DNA of 36,315 nt from BD1-7 clade bacterium (GTDB lineage Bacteria > Pseudomonadota > Gammaproteobacteria > Pseudomonadales > DT-91). Shown here piece after piece: positions 21,773 to 31,707 of this stretch; within the stretch, counting starts at the first letter, position 1; the number at the start of each line of letters is the position of its first letter. The position numbers and the translations under genes are program-made. A model generated the notes under the pieces. It was not told the DNA's origin, did no database searches, and saw only the letters and a list, made by a program, of their open reading frames with translations. The stretch spans positions 44,707-81,021 of the forward strand of contig CACSIN010000006.1 of assembly GCA_902705835.1 (NCBI GenBank), read 5' to 3'.

Positions 21773-23113
21773 CTAAATCAGATGACCACGCAGTGAATTC
21801 GGTAATGCTTCCGTGATTTTGACATCTGCAAAATTATCGATCAAGGAATGATCGTCGCAGTTGAAGTTTACAACGCGGTTGTTTTCGGTACGGCCTTGTA
21901 ATTGACCTGGATCTTTTTTCGATACACCGGTCACCAGAATGCGTTGCTCGGTATCGACCATACGACGGCTGATTTGCATCGCATTTTGAATGAGGCGTTG
22001 TTGTAGCAGTTTAAGTCGCTGTTTTTTAACGTCCATCGGTGTGTCGTCGGCAAGATCGGTTGCCGGTGTGCCTGGGCGTGCTGAGTAGATGAAGCTGAAG
22101 CTTGAGTCGTAGCCAACGTCGGCGATCAAGTTCATCGTTGCTTCAAAATCCGCATCGGTTTCGCCGGGGAAGCCAATAATAAAGTCTGATGAAAAACTCA
22201 TGTTCGGGCGAATAGCCTTGAGTTTGCGGATTTTGGATTTGTACTCGATCGCGGTGTGATTGCGCTTCATCGCCGCGAGAATGCGGTCTGAACCACTTTG
22301 TACCGGTAGATGCAGGTGATCAACCAACTCGGGAACCGTTTTGTACGCTTCAATTAATGCTTCAGAAAACTCTACCGGATGGGAGGTGGTATATCGAATA
22401 CGATCAATACCCGGGATGCGCGCGACATAGTGCAACAGCTCAGCGAAATCGACGATGTCTTCATCGCTATTGAGGCCGCGGTAAGCATTAACATTTTGGC
22501 CCAATAGATTAACTTCACGGACACCTTGATCGGCCAAAACCGCGATTTCGGTCAGCACATCATCCAATGGACGGCTGACTTCTTCGCCGCGGGTGTAAGG
22601 TACAACACAGAAGGTGCAATACTTGGAGCAGCCTTCCATGATAGACACAAATGATGATGCACCTTCTTTCTTAGGGTCAGGTAAGCGATCGAATTTTTCG
22701 ATTTCTGGGAAGGAAATATCGACCACGGTTGGGCCATTGGCTGTTTTTGAAGCATCAATCATTTCAGGCAAACGATGCAGAGTTTGCGGGCCGAAAATAA
22801 CATCAACAAATGGCGCGCGCTTACTGATGGAGTCGCCCTCTTGGCTGGCGACACAGCCGCCAACACCGATCACCAGATCTGGATTTTTGTCTTTGAGTTT
22901 TTTCCAGCGACCAAGCTCGTGGAAAACTTTGTCTTGGGCTTTTTCACGGATAGAGCAGGTATTCAGCAGGATAACGTCGGCATCTTCCGGGTTGTCGGTC
23001 GGCACCAATTCGTGAGATTCACCCAGCAAATCGCGCATACGCGTTGAATCGTACTCGTTCATCTGACAGCCGTGTGTCTTGATATAGAGCTTTTTCTCGA
23101 CGGTCTCAGTCAT
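21773..23113 (-). CDS. miaB: tRNA-2-methylthio-N6-dimethylallyladenosine synthase MiaB
   Basis: MiaB is a radical SAM methylthiotransferase that modifies i6A37 of tRNAs reading UNN codons. I chose ATG at 23113 (446 residues): it gives the normal family start [20 protein letters not shown], while an ATG 46 codons upstream adds unrelated sequence. The second-cluster cysteines are C16, C53 and C87. The radical SAM triplet CSKYCTFC is C162, C166 and C169. A TRAM domain ends the protein. It heads the miaB-ybeZ-ybeY-corC-lnt-leuS-lptE-holA run. Confidence 0.97.
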   Translation of the reverse strand: MTETVEKKLYIKTHGCQMNEYDSTRMRDLLGESHELVPTDNPEDADVILLNTCSIREKAQDKVFHELGRWKKLKDKNPDLVIGVGGCVASQEGDSISKRAPFVDVIFGPQTLHRLPEMIDASKTANGPTVVDISFPEIEKFDRLPDPKKEGASSFVSIMEGCSKYCTFCVVPYTRGEEVSRPLDDVLTEIAVLADQGVREVNLLGQNVNAYRGLNSDEDIVDFAELLHYVARIPGIDRIRYTTSHPVEFSEALIEAYKTVPELVDHLHLPVQSGSDRILAAMKRNHTAIEYKSKIRKLKAIRPNMSFSSDFIIGFPGETDADFEATMNLIADVGYDSSFSFIYSARPGTPATDLADDTPMDVKKQRLKLLQQRLIQNAMQISRRMVDTEQRILVTGVSKKDPGQLQGRTENNRVVNFNCDDHSLIDNFADVKITEALPNSLRGHLI

Positions 23114-23327
23114 AGCGCTTCGCTTGGTTCTCGTAATAAATCTAAAATGGGCAGGAATTATACCGGTGTGTCTGACCATTGCATAGCTCTGTAGACAGCG
23201 ACTTGGTCTGGATCGATCCCTGATTCGATCATTGGTGGCCTGATAACGCAAGTGTGGGGATTAAGTGCTGCGCCCATGGTGCGATGTTGATATGATGGCG
23301 CGGCTTTTTAACGCTAATCAGGTCATT

Positions 23328-23657
23328 ATGTCCGGGCAAATCTTTAAGATCGTATTTCAAAATCAAGACCAGGTATTCGAGGTGTATGCTCGGCAGATTT
23401 TTCAAAGCGAACTCTATGGCTTTATTGAAGTAGAAGAGTTTGTCTTCGGTGAGAAGACGCAGGTGATTGTCGACCCGAGCGAAGAAAAATTGAAAAACGA
23501 GTTTGCGGGCGTGAAGCGCTCGTTTATTCCGATGCATTCGGTGATTCGTATCGACGAAGTCGATAGTCGCGGTACGGCGAAGATTACTGAAAACAACGGT
23601 TCGAATGTGACACGGTTTCCGACCAAACCTGATTTTGGCTCTAAGCCGCCGGTTTAA
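23328..23657 (+). CDS. DUF1820 family protein
   Basis: This small conserved proteobacterial protein has 109 residues and no established function. The start ATG at 23328 gives the family beginning (MSGQIFKIVFQNQDQVFEVY) and has AGG just upstream; an earlier ATG at 23265 would add 21 non-conserved residues. The core segments YGFIEVEEFVFGE and VDPSEEKLKNEF are recognisable. It is divergent from miaB, 214 bases away. Confidence 0.9.
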   Translation: MSGQIFKIVFQNQDQVFEVYARQIFQSELYGFIEVEEFVFGEKTQVIVDPSEEKLKNEFAGVKRSFIPMHSVIRIDEVDSRGTAKITENNGSNVTRFPTKPDFGSKPPV

Positions 23658-23669
23658 GCGGCTTTCTTC
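23643..23669 (+). terminator. Possible terminator overlapping the DUF1820 stop
   Basis: AAGCCGC (23643-23649) pairs with GCGGCTT (23658-23664) and TCTTC follows. The stop codon lies in the 8-base loop. The T-tract is weak, so this is tentative. Confidence 0.4.
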
Positions 23670-23810
23670 GCATTCCAGCTGAGCTTTTCTGCCGAGCTCT
23701 CCTACCGAGTTTTTCGGTCACACCCCTCTGCATCTGGTTTTAGCACTCACTTTGTAGTTGGTAAGAAACCAACCCCGTCGAGAAGATGCGGATGCACGAT
23801 TGTATCATCG

Positions 23811-26795
23811 TCATTCGTGTTGATACTTCATCAATTTCGTAAAATGGCCGTTTTGGCGTTTTAGGGCATCGTAACTGCCCTGTTCAACGATTTTTCCATC
23901 CTGCATAACCAATATACGATCCGCTTTGATGATAGTTGATAGCCGGTGTGCGATGACAATGCGTGTCGCCTGGAGTTGGTCAAGCGCCCGTGTAATGATC
24001 GCTTGGGTTTGGTTATCCAATGAGCTGGTAGCTTCGTCAAATAACAGTACTTTTGGGTTTTGCGCGAGTGCTCTAGCAATCATTAACCGTTGAACCTGAC
24101 CACCTGAAATCGCGGTGGAGTTGGCTGATACCCGAGTTTCGAGTTTCATTGGCATCGCATCGATTACCGGTTTAAGCCCGGCGTCATCGAGTGCCTGCCA
24201 CAGACGTTTGTCGTCGATATTGCGGCCGGCGCGCAAATTATCTCGAATGGAGCCGTCGATCAGCTGGCGGCTTTGCAAAACGACCCCTAATTGTCGTCGT
24301 AATGAAGGTTTGTTGAGTGCGGTAAGGTCCGTGCGATCGTATTGAATAGACCCCAGCAATGGCTTTTCAAACCCGAGCAGCAGGCGCATTAGAGTGGATT
24401 TTCCGGAGCCTGAGAAGCCGACGATGGCGACGTATTCGCCAGCGGTGATATCAATGCTGATATTTTGTACCGCCAATGGCAGGTCATCTTGGTAGCGGAA
24501 GCTGACATGGTTGATAGATATATTACCGGCGAGTGAAAAAACCGGTTCTGAGGCATTTTCAGATTCCGTGGGTTGATCCAGAATTGGCCGGATGCGTTCG
24601 TAGTCTGGCTTCAGGCTCATCAGATTGACGGCACTTTCTGACAAGGTAAACACCGCAGCCATAAACTGCCCAAGCGCAACATTGAATGCCATGAAGTCCG
24701 CGGTAGAAATAATCTGCGTGGTGTTTTGACTGTGCAGCTCGACCCAGCTGGTAGGGGTCTCAAAAAAAGCAAATAACACGTGGCCCTGGAACGACACAGT
24801 GGTAATGAGGCCGATAAATGCCAAGAAGTGAAATAAGGATTTAAACAATTTAAGCCGATTGCTGATCATTTGTGTGCGGTAAGACAGTGCAAGAATGTCA
24901 CTGTATTGGCGGTTCCAACGGGCGAAGGCTGTGACGACGGCGTTGCTGGTTTTGAGTTTGCTGATGGCGTTGAGTAGTTGGATTCCTAGCCCCTGCATAT
25001 GCCCCTGCCGTAGCATTAGATCGCGATGCATCTGGAGCATGCGTTTGCCAACAAAATAGATACATACGAGGTAAGTGAGAGCAATCAAACTGGCGATGCA
25101 GGCGATTTTCCATTGGTAGTAGAGCATCATCAGTAGTGAAAAAACTCCGGTTGCTCCCTGCAAAACACCTGAGATTGTTGTGGCGCCCAGCCTGCGCCGA
25201 ATTTGATTAATACCTGCGGCGCGATTAGCAAGATCGCCCGCTGTGTATTGTTGGAAAAAACTGCCCGGTAAGTGCAACAACCGATTCCAAACGGCGGTTT
25301 CCAATTTGAAGCTCATGGCACCTTCAGTGCGCAACAGGCTCATGTTCTGTATCAGTTGCAATAGTATGCCCGTGAGCCCAATGCCTGTTAGTGCGGTAAT
25401 GTAGATCACCAATTGTGATACTTCGGCGTTGGGAATGGCATAGCCGACAATGCGGCCGGTAATCAATGGCGGCAAAATTGATAGCAACCCGGCAAAGAAC
25501 GCGCAGGCGATTACTAATCGCGCCTCGGGCATTAAGCCTTTACCGGCATAACGCAGGATATTCCACGTTGACAGGTGAACGGGCAACTCCGGCACCACAA
25601 CGTAGGCGGTTGACCGCAGCTGGTGTGTGTTGGGTTGTGCATGGTGCGATCCAATGGCTTGGTAGTGATGGGTTTTATGGTGAACCAAGGTGACCGGATT
25701 GCCGTCTCTATCGAAAGCCAGAATAGCGGGGTAATTTTGCTGGAAGAGATCTGCTCTAACGTTGATGCGGCGTAGTTGAATACTGCTAACGATTGCTAGC
25801 GCGCCGAGAGGGTCGTCTTGGCGTAATGCGACAGAAATTTGCCGTTCTTCCAAATCGATATCGAGGCTGCTGGCTTTGGCTAGATGTAAAAATGCGGAGA
25901 CTAGTTCATTTTTGTGCAATGGCGCAGTTGTGTCTTTCCCTGTGAGGGTTTCAGGGAGTCTGCCGAGGCTATTTCGGTACTTTGCGCGAACGTTTTCGGC
26001 GCGGCGGAGATTGTTTTCTTCCAGGTTGGCGGCGCGTTCTTCGGCTGATTTTAAGTAGGCATCGAATATTATATGGTGAAGAGATTGCCAGTGATTCACC
26101 AACGCCGTTTGGCTAAGCCATTCTTTTGTGGATAACGGTGTTGTTGTTTCTTCGCTGGCAACTGCTGCCATGGTTAATGAAACTGGAACCAAGGTGGGTG
26201 CAACGCTTGTCGGTGCAAATGCAGGCAGGCCTTTAATCCAAGTGAAATCATTTGCTGTGACTCGCTGGCCTGCGTGAATCAGGGATTGCAGTGGAAGTGT
26301 AATGCGAGGCGCGTTGTATATCGTATTGTTTTCGTCGGCGTATTCGAGGTTGCTATACAGGTTTGTTAGCCAGACTTCGACGCAATCTGCAAATGCCTCT
26401 GTCGCCGTTAAATCCTCGATGCTATGCCAATCCAGTTTCAGGATTTGTGCATCCATTGACGGGCTTACCGCGAATTGCTCAACCGTTAAGTGGCTAGCTT
26501 GCGGGCAAAAAAGGATGCTTCCGGCTTCGAAGCGTCCTATAAAGCTGGGCACTTGTTGTGTGTTATCCGTTGGCGTTGGGTTAGCAAACAGGTCGACAAA
26601 GCCGCTCAATACCAAGACGAGTTCGGTGTCCGATGTGAACGAGAATCTGTCTCGTCGATTAACGGTCTGGACATCACCTTCCCAATGATTGCCACTGATC
26701 CAGCTGGCGAATGGCTCTGGCCACACTTTGCTGGCTAGTTGCTTGAGCGTGGTGCCGCCGAGCAGGAAGTCGAGTTTTCCGCCTTTTTCACTCAT
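23811..26795 (-). CDS. NHLM-type RiPP exporter, ABC permease/ATPase with long N-terminal region
   Basis: This 994-residue protein is the second ABC subunit of an NHLM bacteriocin-type export system. Residues 1-130 resemble a cyclic-nucleotide-binding-like fold (beta-rich, with RFEAGSILFCPQ). Residues 130-410 form a large soluble region without a catalytic motif I recognise, and no C39 Cys-His pair. About five or six membrane helices follow (425-720), then the nucleotide-binding domain with Walker A GFSGSGKST at 793-801, signature SGGQ near 897-900 and Walker B VLLFDEATSSLD. Its start overlaps the stop of the C39-ABC gene by four bases (ATGA). It likely works with that protein to move mature peptide into the periplasmic tunnel. 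Confidence 0.9.
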   Translation of the reverse strand: MSEKGGKLDFLLGGTTLKQLASKVWPEPFASWISGNHWEGDVQTVNRRDRFSFTSDTELVLVLSGFVDLFANPTPTDNTQQVPSFIGRFEAGSILFCPQASHLTVEQFAVSPSMDAQILKLDWHSIEDLTATEAFADCVEVWLTNLYSNLEYADENNTIYNAPRITLPLQSLIHAGQRVTANDFTWIKGLPAFAPTSVAPTLVPVSLTMAAVASEETTTPLSTKEWLSQTALVNHWQSLHHIIFDAYLKSAEERAANLEENNLRRAENVRAKYRNSLGRLPETLTGKDTTAPLHKNELVSAFLHLAKASSLDIDLEERQISVALRQDDPLGALAIVSSIQLRRINVRADLFQQNYPAILAFDRDGNPVTLVHHKTHHYQAIGSHHAQPNTHQLRSTAYVVVPELPVHLSTWNILRYAGKGLMPEARLVIACAFFAGLLSILPPLITGRIVGYAIPNAEVSQLVIYITALTGIGLTGILLQLIQNMSLLRTEGAMSFKLETAVWNRLLHLPGSFFQQYTAGDLANRAAGINQIRRRLGATTISGVLQGATGVFSLLMMLYYQWKIACIASLIALTYLVCIYFVGKRMLQMHRDLMLRQGHMQGLGIQLLNAISKLKTSNAVVTAFARWNRQYSDILALSYRTQMISNRLKLFKSLFHFLAFIGLITTVSFQGHVLFAFFETPTSWVELHSQNTTQIISTADFMAFNVALGQFMAAVFTLSESAVNLMSLKPDYERIRPILDQPTESENASEPVFSLAGNISINHVSFRYQDDLPLAVQNISIDITAGEYVAIVGFSGSGKSTLMRLLLGFEKPLLGSIQYDRTDLTALNKPSLRRQLGVVLQSRQLIDGSIRDNLRAGRNIDDKRLWQALDDAGLKPVIDAMPMKLETRVSANSTAISGGQVQRLMIARALAQNPKVLLFDEATSSLDNQTQAIITRALDQLQATRIVIAHRLSTIIKADRILVMQDGKIVEQGSYDALKRQNGHFTKLMKYQHE

Positions 26796-28951
26796 TGTGA
26801 TTTCACCAGCGCCGCATAGTGGCCATTCAACGCTATCAATTGATCGTGGCTGCCACGTTCAACCAGTGTGCCGTTGTCGAGCACGAGTATTTGATCGCAG
26901 TCTTTTATGGTGCTGAGTCGATGCGCAATGATTAAGCAGCTAATGGCACGTTTACGTAAGTTGTTATCGATGCGTCGTTCTGTTAGTGCATCCAGTGCTG
27001 CGGTGGCTTCGTCCAAAATCAATACCGACGGGGTGCGGGTCAGTGCCCTAGCGATTTCCAGGCGTTGGCACTGGCCACCACTGAAATTTGCGCCGCGTTC
27101 GGCAATGTGAGCTTGGTAGCCACCGGGCCTGCGAATAATATCGTCATGAATACACGCATCCTTGGCAGCCTGTATTACTGTCTGCATCGGTAAGCTCGAA
27201 TCCCACAGGGTCAGGTTGTTTGATATGGATCCCTCAAACAGGAAAATATCTTGATCGACACTGGCGATGGATGCCGATAGTGTTGCATTGTCGATATCTG
27301 CAAGGTTGCGATCGCCAATGGTTATGCATCCGTGATCGGGTTGTTCCAATCCTAATAGAATTCTTGCCAGTGTCGATTTGCCGGATCCTGAACCACCCAC
27401 GAGTGCGACTCTTTCGCCGGGTGCCACTGAAAAGTGAATGTTTTGCAGCACCCATGGGCTGTTTTCGGTATAGCGGAAGGCCAGTTGATCGACGTTCAGC
27501 GTGCCGCTGAGTCGATCGGGTGCCGTCGGTTCGGGAATATGATTGCGTGTGTCGATGTCGACTTCGGTGACATCGTTAAAACGCTGTAGATCAGCCGTTG
27601 ATTGTTGGATGCCTGCAGCGAGGCTGATTACCGACTGAATCGAGTTGGCGAATTGTCCCATTAGTGTTTGGAAACCTAGCAGTATGCCAATGCTGAGGTT
27701 GCTGCCGATGATTAAGGCAGAGCCAAAACCCAAGATACAGGCAATGCTGATGGTGTGGGCAAGCCCAGGGGCAGTGTTCAAGTATTGTGATGTGCGGCCC
27801 ATGATTTGGCTGGCATTGATGGCTTGAATTTCTTCTCTCATCCATTGATGGGTAATGAAGTCAGATTCTGATCCGGTTGCTTTCAGTGTTTCTGCGGCAT
27901 GCAATGCCGATACTGAAACACCCGCGAGGGTGGCTTGATGGCTTAACATAGCCGCGCTTTTCTCACTGCGAAGGTTCTGTGTACTCCAAACCAGGGCAAT
28001 GTTCAAAAAGGTGATGGCTAAGGCAGCGAGAGCAAGTTTGACATCCATAGAAAACATCACTGCGGCGTAAACCGCAGCGGATATCATGTGCGCAAAGGCA
28101 AGAGAAAACGGCCCTGCCAACAATGCTGATATATTGTGGCAAGAAGCCAGCCGTGACATCAGATCGCCAGCTGAACGTTGATTGAAATACTGCATGGGCA
28201 GTTTCATCAAGTGCATGAAAAAATTACCCGAGATACGGGCTGTGAGTTTGGTCTCGAGTTTCAGTAGATAACGGTTTTGTTGATAGATAAAGATCGCATT
28301 CAAAACTGCTGCGAGCACCAATAATAGAATCAGCGGCAATATCCAGGTGTTGGTTTGCTGTATCAGAATGTCATCAACAAAGGATTTAAGTGCTGCGGCT
28401 AGGGTTAGCCCGGGTATGGTCATTAACAGAGCGTAACCGGCAATGATCAGTGCGGTTTGCTGATTGCCTTGAAAGAGGGCCAGTAATTGGCGCGTAGACG
28501 AGGGTCTTTTACCGTGTGGTTCAAAATCCGTATCCGGTTCGAGCATCAAGCAGATGCCTGAATAATGGCGATCCAGTTCGTCTGTGGAGATAACCTGACG
28601 TCCAACTGCCGGGTTATTAATGTGAATCTTACCGCGGTGGAACCCTTCAACGACGACAAAATGGTTTTTGTCCCAGTGTGCAATAAAAGGCGGTTTGAGT
28701 TTTCGCAGTTGGCGTTTAGTCGCCATTTTCCCTTGCGCTTTTAAGTTGAATGTCACGGCCGTGGATTTTATTTGAAGTAGGTTGGCACCATCTCGATTGA
28801 TGGCCATTTTTTGGCTCAGCTCTCGTAGTTCAATCCAGTAGCCGAAGTGGGCAAGGATACTCGTTAAGCATGCTGCGCCGCATTCAGTGGCTTGCATCTG
28901 CATAACAACGGGGGTTCTTACGATGCCGTTTTTCAGCAGCGGTATATTCAT
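26792..28951 (-). CDS. NHLM-type RiPP exporter, C39 peptidase / ABC permease / ATPase
   Basis: This 719-residue peptidase-containing ABC transporter should cut Gly-Gly leaders and export the core. The C39 domain (about 1-140) shows Gln18, catalytic Cys24 (ATECGAACL) and His97 (DKNHFVVVEG). The residue expected to be the catalytic Asp is Asn113 (HINNPAVG); H-to-N spacing of 16 equals H96-D112 of ComA. The membrane domain follows (about 165-450). The nucleotide-binding domain has Walker A GGSGSGKST at 519-527, signature FSGGQ at 623-627 and Walker B VLILDEATAALD. Its ATG directly follows the adaptor gene's TAA. Confidence 0.93.
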   Translation of the reverse strand: MNIPLLKNGIVRTPVVMQMQATECGAACLTSILAHFGYWIELRELSQKMAINRDGANLLQIKSTAVTFNLKAQGKMATKRQLRKLKPPFIAHWDKNHFVVVEGFHRGKIHINNPAVGRQVISTDELDRHYSGICLMLEPDTDFEPHGKRPSSTRQLLALFQGNQQTALIIAGYALLMTIPGLTLAAALKSFVDDILIQQTNTWILPLILLLVLAAVLNAIFIYQQNRYLLKLETKLTARISGNFFMHLMKLPMQYFNQRSAGDLMSRLASCHNISALLAGPFSLAFAHMISAAVYAAVMFSMDVKLALAALAITFLNIALVWSTQNLRSEKSAAMLSHQATLAGVSVSALHAAETLKATGSESDFITHQWMREEIQAINASQIMGRTSQYLNTAPGLAHTISIACILGFGSALIIGSNLSIGILLGFQTLMGQFANSIQSVISLAAGIQQSTADLQRFNDVTEVDIDTRNHIPEPTAPDRLSGTLNVDQLAFRYTENSPWVLQNIHFSVAPGERVALVGGSGSGKSTLARILLGLEQPDHGCITIGDRNLADIDNATLSASIASVDQDIFLFEGSISNNLTLWDSSLPMQTVIQAAKDACIHDDIIRRPGGYQAHIAERGANFSGGQCQRLEIARALTRTPSVLILDEATAALDALTERRIDNNLRKRAISCLIIAHRLSTIKDCDQILVLDNGTLVERGSHDQLIALNGHYAALVKSQ

Positions 28952-30238
28952 TTAGTTACGTCCCGTAGTATCAGGCTGCCTAGGCGCTGATGTATCCGGC
29001 GCAATCCATTCGTGAAATACGGGAATCAGAAGATTAATAGGATGGATTTTATCAAGCTCAACGGAGACATACGCAAATTCTCCGGGGCTGATCTTCTGTC
29101 GAGGTCCATTGGAGGATGTCCATGCCAAGCCGCTGTATGTGTTCGGGTCAGTTGTTAACACTAATTTGACCTGAATCGGGGCAGAATCAGCGGTCAGACT
29201 TTGGGCGAGATCGTTTTCACCGACGACGGCCAAGACTTCCTTACGCGATACGGGTAAGCGGCTAACGTCGTCGACCCGCGCAATAATAGAGCCGTAGATA
29301 TCGCGCTTTACGGTTGTCGGGGTAACCAGTGCCCGCATACCGGGTCTGACGCGTTTGCCTTTGTCAGGTGGCAGATAGGCAAATACTTCGAGACCTTTAC
29401 CCTGCGCTTCAATGGTCACGAGCTTGGCTCCGGCATCTACAAATTCGCCGAGATCTGAATTTACCGATGTCACTATGCCGTCTACCGGAGCGCGAACGCG
29501 GGTTGCGATATTGACTTGCGTGGTGAGTTCGCTGAGTTTTTCTTGTGCCTCGGTAATGCTATTTAGTAGTTGTTGGGCTTTCAGGGCGTTTTGGTTTAAG
29601 TAGGCAAGCTGCTTTTCATCCAGAGATACGAGAGTGTTTGAATTACCGGCAATCGTTTGCTGGACAGTATCAATATCAGCGCGTGTTGAATGTAACATCT
29701 GTGCTGTGGCGTACCCGGCTTTGACTTCTTTCTCAAGATTGCGCTCGAGGTTTTTGAGATAGGCAAGCTGTGTCTTGAGTTCGGTATTATTGGATTCCAG
29801 CGTTTTGATTCGCCGTGCCAAAAGTGTTTCGCGTTTTGCGGATTCTTCCGTGGTCAGTGACTTCCATGTGGTGTATTCCTGCTTGGCGAAATCACGCTGT
29901 TTTTCAGCGATTTTAATTTTTTGATGATCCACCAAGTGGCGCAACGTAATAATGTCTTCGCCCTGCATCACTGTGCTGCCGGGTTTGGTTTGGATGTTGG
30001 CAACCGTGCCGGCACTGGAGGCGGAAGCTTGATAAATGCGGCTGTTCTTCCACAGTACGATACCCATGCCATCACCGCGATGGGAGAGAGTGCCGAAGAC
30101 GGCCCAAATAACGATAACCAGGCAAACGACGGCAAATGCGCCCCAGAATAGCCAGCCTGAATAGGGCACTAGTTGCAGGCTGGCATACATTTGGTCGGTC
30201 GATTCAGCCTTGTTGGGTTGGGTGTTTTTTTCGTCCAT
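28952..30238 (-). CDS. HlyD-family periplasmic adaptor of the NHLM export system
   Basis: This membrane-fusion protein should link the ABC proteins to the TolC-like channel. I chose ATG at 30238 (428 residues): AGGGG lies upstream and the start follows the TolC-like stop by 13 bases. An upstream ATG would extend into the previous gene. A transmembrane helix spans about 28-50. It is followed by a lipoyl half-motif (AGTVANIQTKPGSTVMQGE), a long alpha-helical hairpin, the second lipoyl half (RVRAPVDGIVTSVNSDLGE) and beta-barrel regions. Confidence 0.92.
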   Translation of the reverse strand: MDEKNTQPNKAESTDQMYASLQLVPYSGWLFWGAFAVVCLVIVIWAVFGTLSHRGDGMGIVLWKNSRIYQASASSAGTVANIQTKPGSTVMQGEDIITLRHLVDHQKIKIAEKQRDFAKQEYTTWKSLTTEESAKRETLLARRIKTLESNNTELKTQLAYLKNLERNLEKEVKAGYATAQMLHSTRADIDTVQQTIAGNSNTLVSLDEKQLAYLNQNALKAQQLLNSITEAQEKLSELTTQVNIATRVRAPVDGIVTSVNSDLGEFVDAGAKLVTIEAQGKGLEVFAYLPPDKGKRVRPGMRALVTPTTVKRDIYGSIIARVDDVSRLPVSRKEVLAVVGENDLAQSLTADSAPIQVKLVLTTDPNTYSGLAWTSSNGPRQKISPGEFAYVSVELDKIHPINLLIPVFHEWIAPDTSAPRQPDTTGRN

Positions 30239-30251
30239 GAGTTGATAACCC

Positions 30252-31646
30252 CTATTGTGGCGGATATTGAGACGGGGATTTGCGGTCGATAGCTTGCTGC
30301 TTGTGATCGTCGCCAGTATCAAGATAACTCAATGTAAGGATGCCCATGGTCGACAAAAGTTTTGCTTCGCTTAACAGTAAGCGGCGAAAGGCTTGTTGGT
30401 GTTGTATGCGGGCTTCAAGATAGGTATTTCGGGCTTCAATCACGTCTTTTACGGTGACCTGTCGGTTGCGGTATTGCACTTGCAGGCCTTCAATTATTGC
30501 CTGTGCATAGCTGACATCTTGAGCGGTCTGTTGGATGTTTTTCTGGCTGGTGCTCAATTGCGTGTGTGCGGTGTAGGCACCGGAGACGATCGTGTTCTGC
30601 AAGTCGAGCATTTGATAGTAAGCTTCTACGGCTTTTTTCTTTGCTTGCCGCACTAGTGAATATGTATTGCCACCCAGGTACAGGGGCACGCTCACTGACA
30701 GCGTCACAACTTGGGTTGTTTCGTAGCCGAGCTCATCGAAGGATCCGCTTGATGCATAGCGCGCAGCGTCTTTGACGTAGGTTGCCTGATACGACAGACC
30801 CAATTGCGGTAGCAGGGCGCCTTCGTTTTGTTTCACAAAATATTTACTGGCTTCAACACTGGCCTTTTGTGCCTGTAGCTGAGGGTTGTTGTTGAGGCTA
30901 CGTTCCACAGCGTCTGTTTCTGAAAACCGGTTCTCTGTCAGTGTTGGCCATTGATCAACTGGCTGTTGGCGAGTACCTGTAATGATGGCAAAACGGTGGT
31001 TAGCGGCACGCAACAAGCCGAGTTGCTGATCAATCTGCACGCTGATGGCACTGAGTTGTTGTTGTGCTCGTGCAACATCAACGCGCGTGGCCAGTTTGCG
31101 TGCCAGCTTATTCCGGTTGTCGCGGATCAGGTTCTCGGCAGCTTTTGCTTCTTCCTGAAGAAATCTGAGAGTTTTACGGGTAAGTTGTATGGCTGCAAAG
31201 GTATGTGTCACGTTGAGAAACAGTGTCTGTTGTGTCTGGTCTACACTAAATTCGGCAGCATTGATGGTGTAGTCAGCGACTTTTCCGGCGGCTTGATTTT
31301 GGCCGCCGGAAAACAATGGATAATCGATATTGAGGCCGACTGTTTTTTCGTCAGTGTGGGTGATGGTATCGAGATCGGCGTTAACTTTTTGGTCAATGCG
31401 CTCAAGTGCTACGTCGCCTGAAACTGAAATTTGCGGTTGCCAGAACGTCGACAACGCTTGTGATTTTATTTCTGTGGTTGCTTCATAGCCGGCTTCGGCA
31501 GCACGCATTGCAGGGTTACTTTTGTATGCGAGCGCGAATGCTTCTCTTAATGTGATACCCGAGTTTGCCCGGCTCTGCATACTCGCTATGAGCAACATAC
31601 CGGCGACGATCATCGTCCAGATAACAGTATGTGTCTGTCTTTTCAT
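30252..31646 (-). CDS. TolC-family outer membrane efflux protein
   Basis: This is the predicted outer membrane channel of the RiPP exporter. ATG at 31646 (464 residues) starts a clear signal peptide (MKRQTHTVIW, cleavage near SRANS). A longer ORF start at 31733 would overlap the divergent GNAT-like gene. Two OEP repeats are visible: the first begins ITLREAFALAYKSNPAM, the second near RSLNNNPQLQAQKASVEA. It heads the operon tolC-like, hlyD-like, C39-ABC, ABC. Having its own TolC paralogue suggests a dedicated tripartite export line. Confidence 0.92.
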   Translation of the reverse strand: MKRQTHTVIWTMIVAGMLLIASMQSRANSGITLREAFALAYKSNPAMRAAEAGYEATTEIKSQALSTFWQPQISVSGDVALERIDQKVNADLDTITHTDEKTVGLNIDYPLFSGGQNQAAGKVADYTINAAEFSVDQTQQTLFLNVTHTFAAIQLTRKTLRFLQEEAKAAENLIRDNRNKLARKLATRVDVARAQQQLSAISVQIDQQLGLLRAANHRFAIITGTRQQPVDQWPTLTENRFSETDAVERSLNNNPQLQAQKASVEASKYFVKQNEGALLPQLGLSYQATYVKDAARYASSGSFDELGYETTQVVTLSVSVPLYLGGNTYSLVRQAKKKAVEAYYQMLDLQNTIVSGAYTAHTQLSTSQKNIQQTAQDVSYAQAIIEGLQVQYRNRQVTVKDVIEARNTYLEARIQHQQAFRRLLLSEAKLLSTMGILTLSYLDTGDDHKQQAIDRKSPSQYPPQ

Positions 31647-31707
31647 GATCACGAGTTTGCTTTCATCCTTGTTAGTGAAAGCGTAGCTCAAAACAACGGG
31701 ATAGCCG

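Noticed and set aside
23114-23251. 46-codon N-terminal extension of miaB
   Set aside because: The family starts at the inner ATG, and the added sequence is Arg-rich and unlike MiaB.
23757-23773. GTTGGT / ACCAAC hairpin downstream of the ABC gene
   Set aside because: Short 6-bp stem with no T-tract, so not counted as a terminator.
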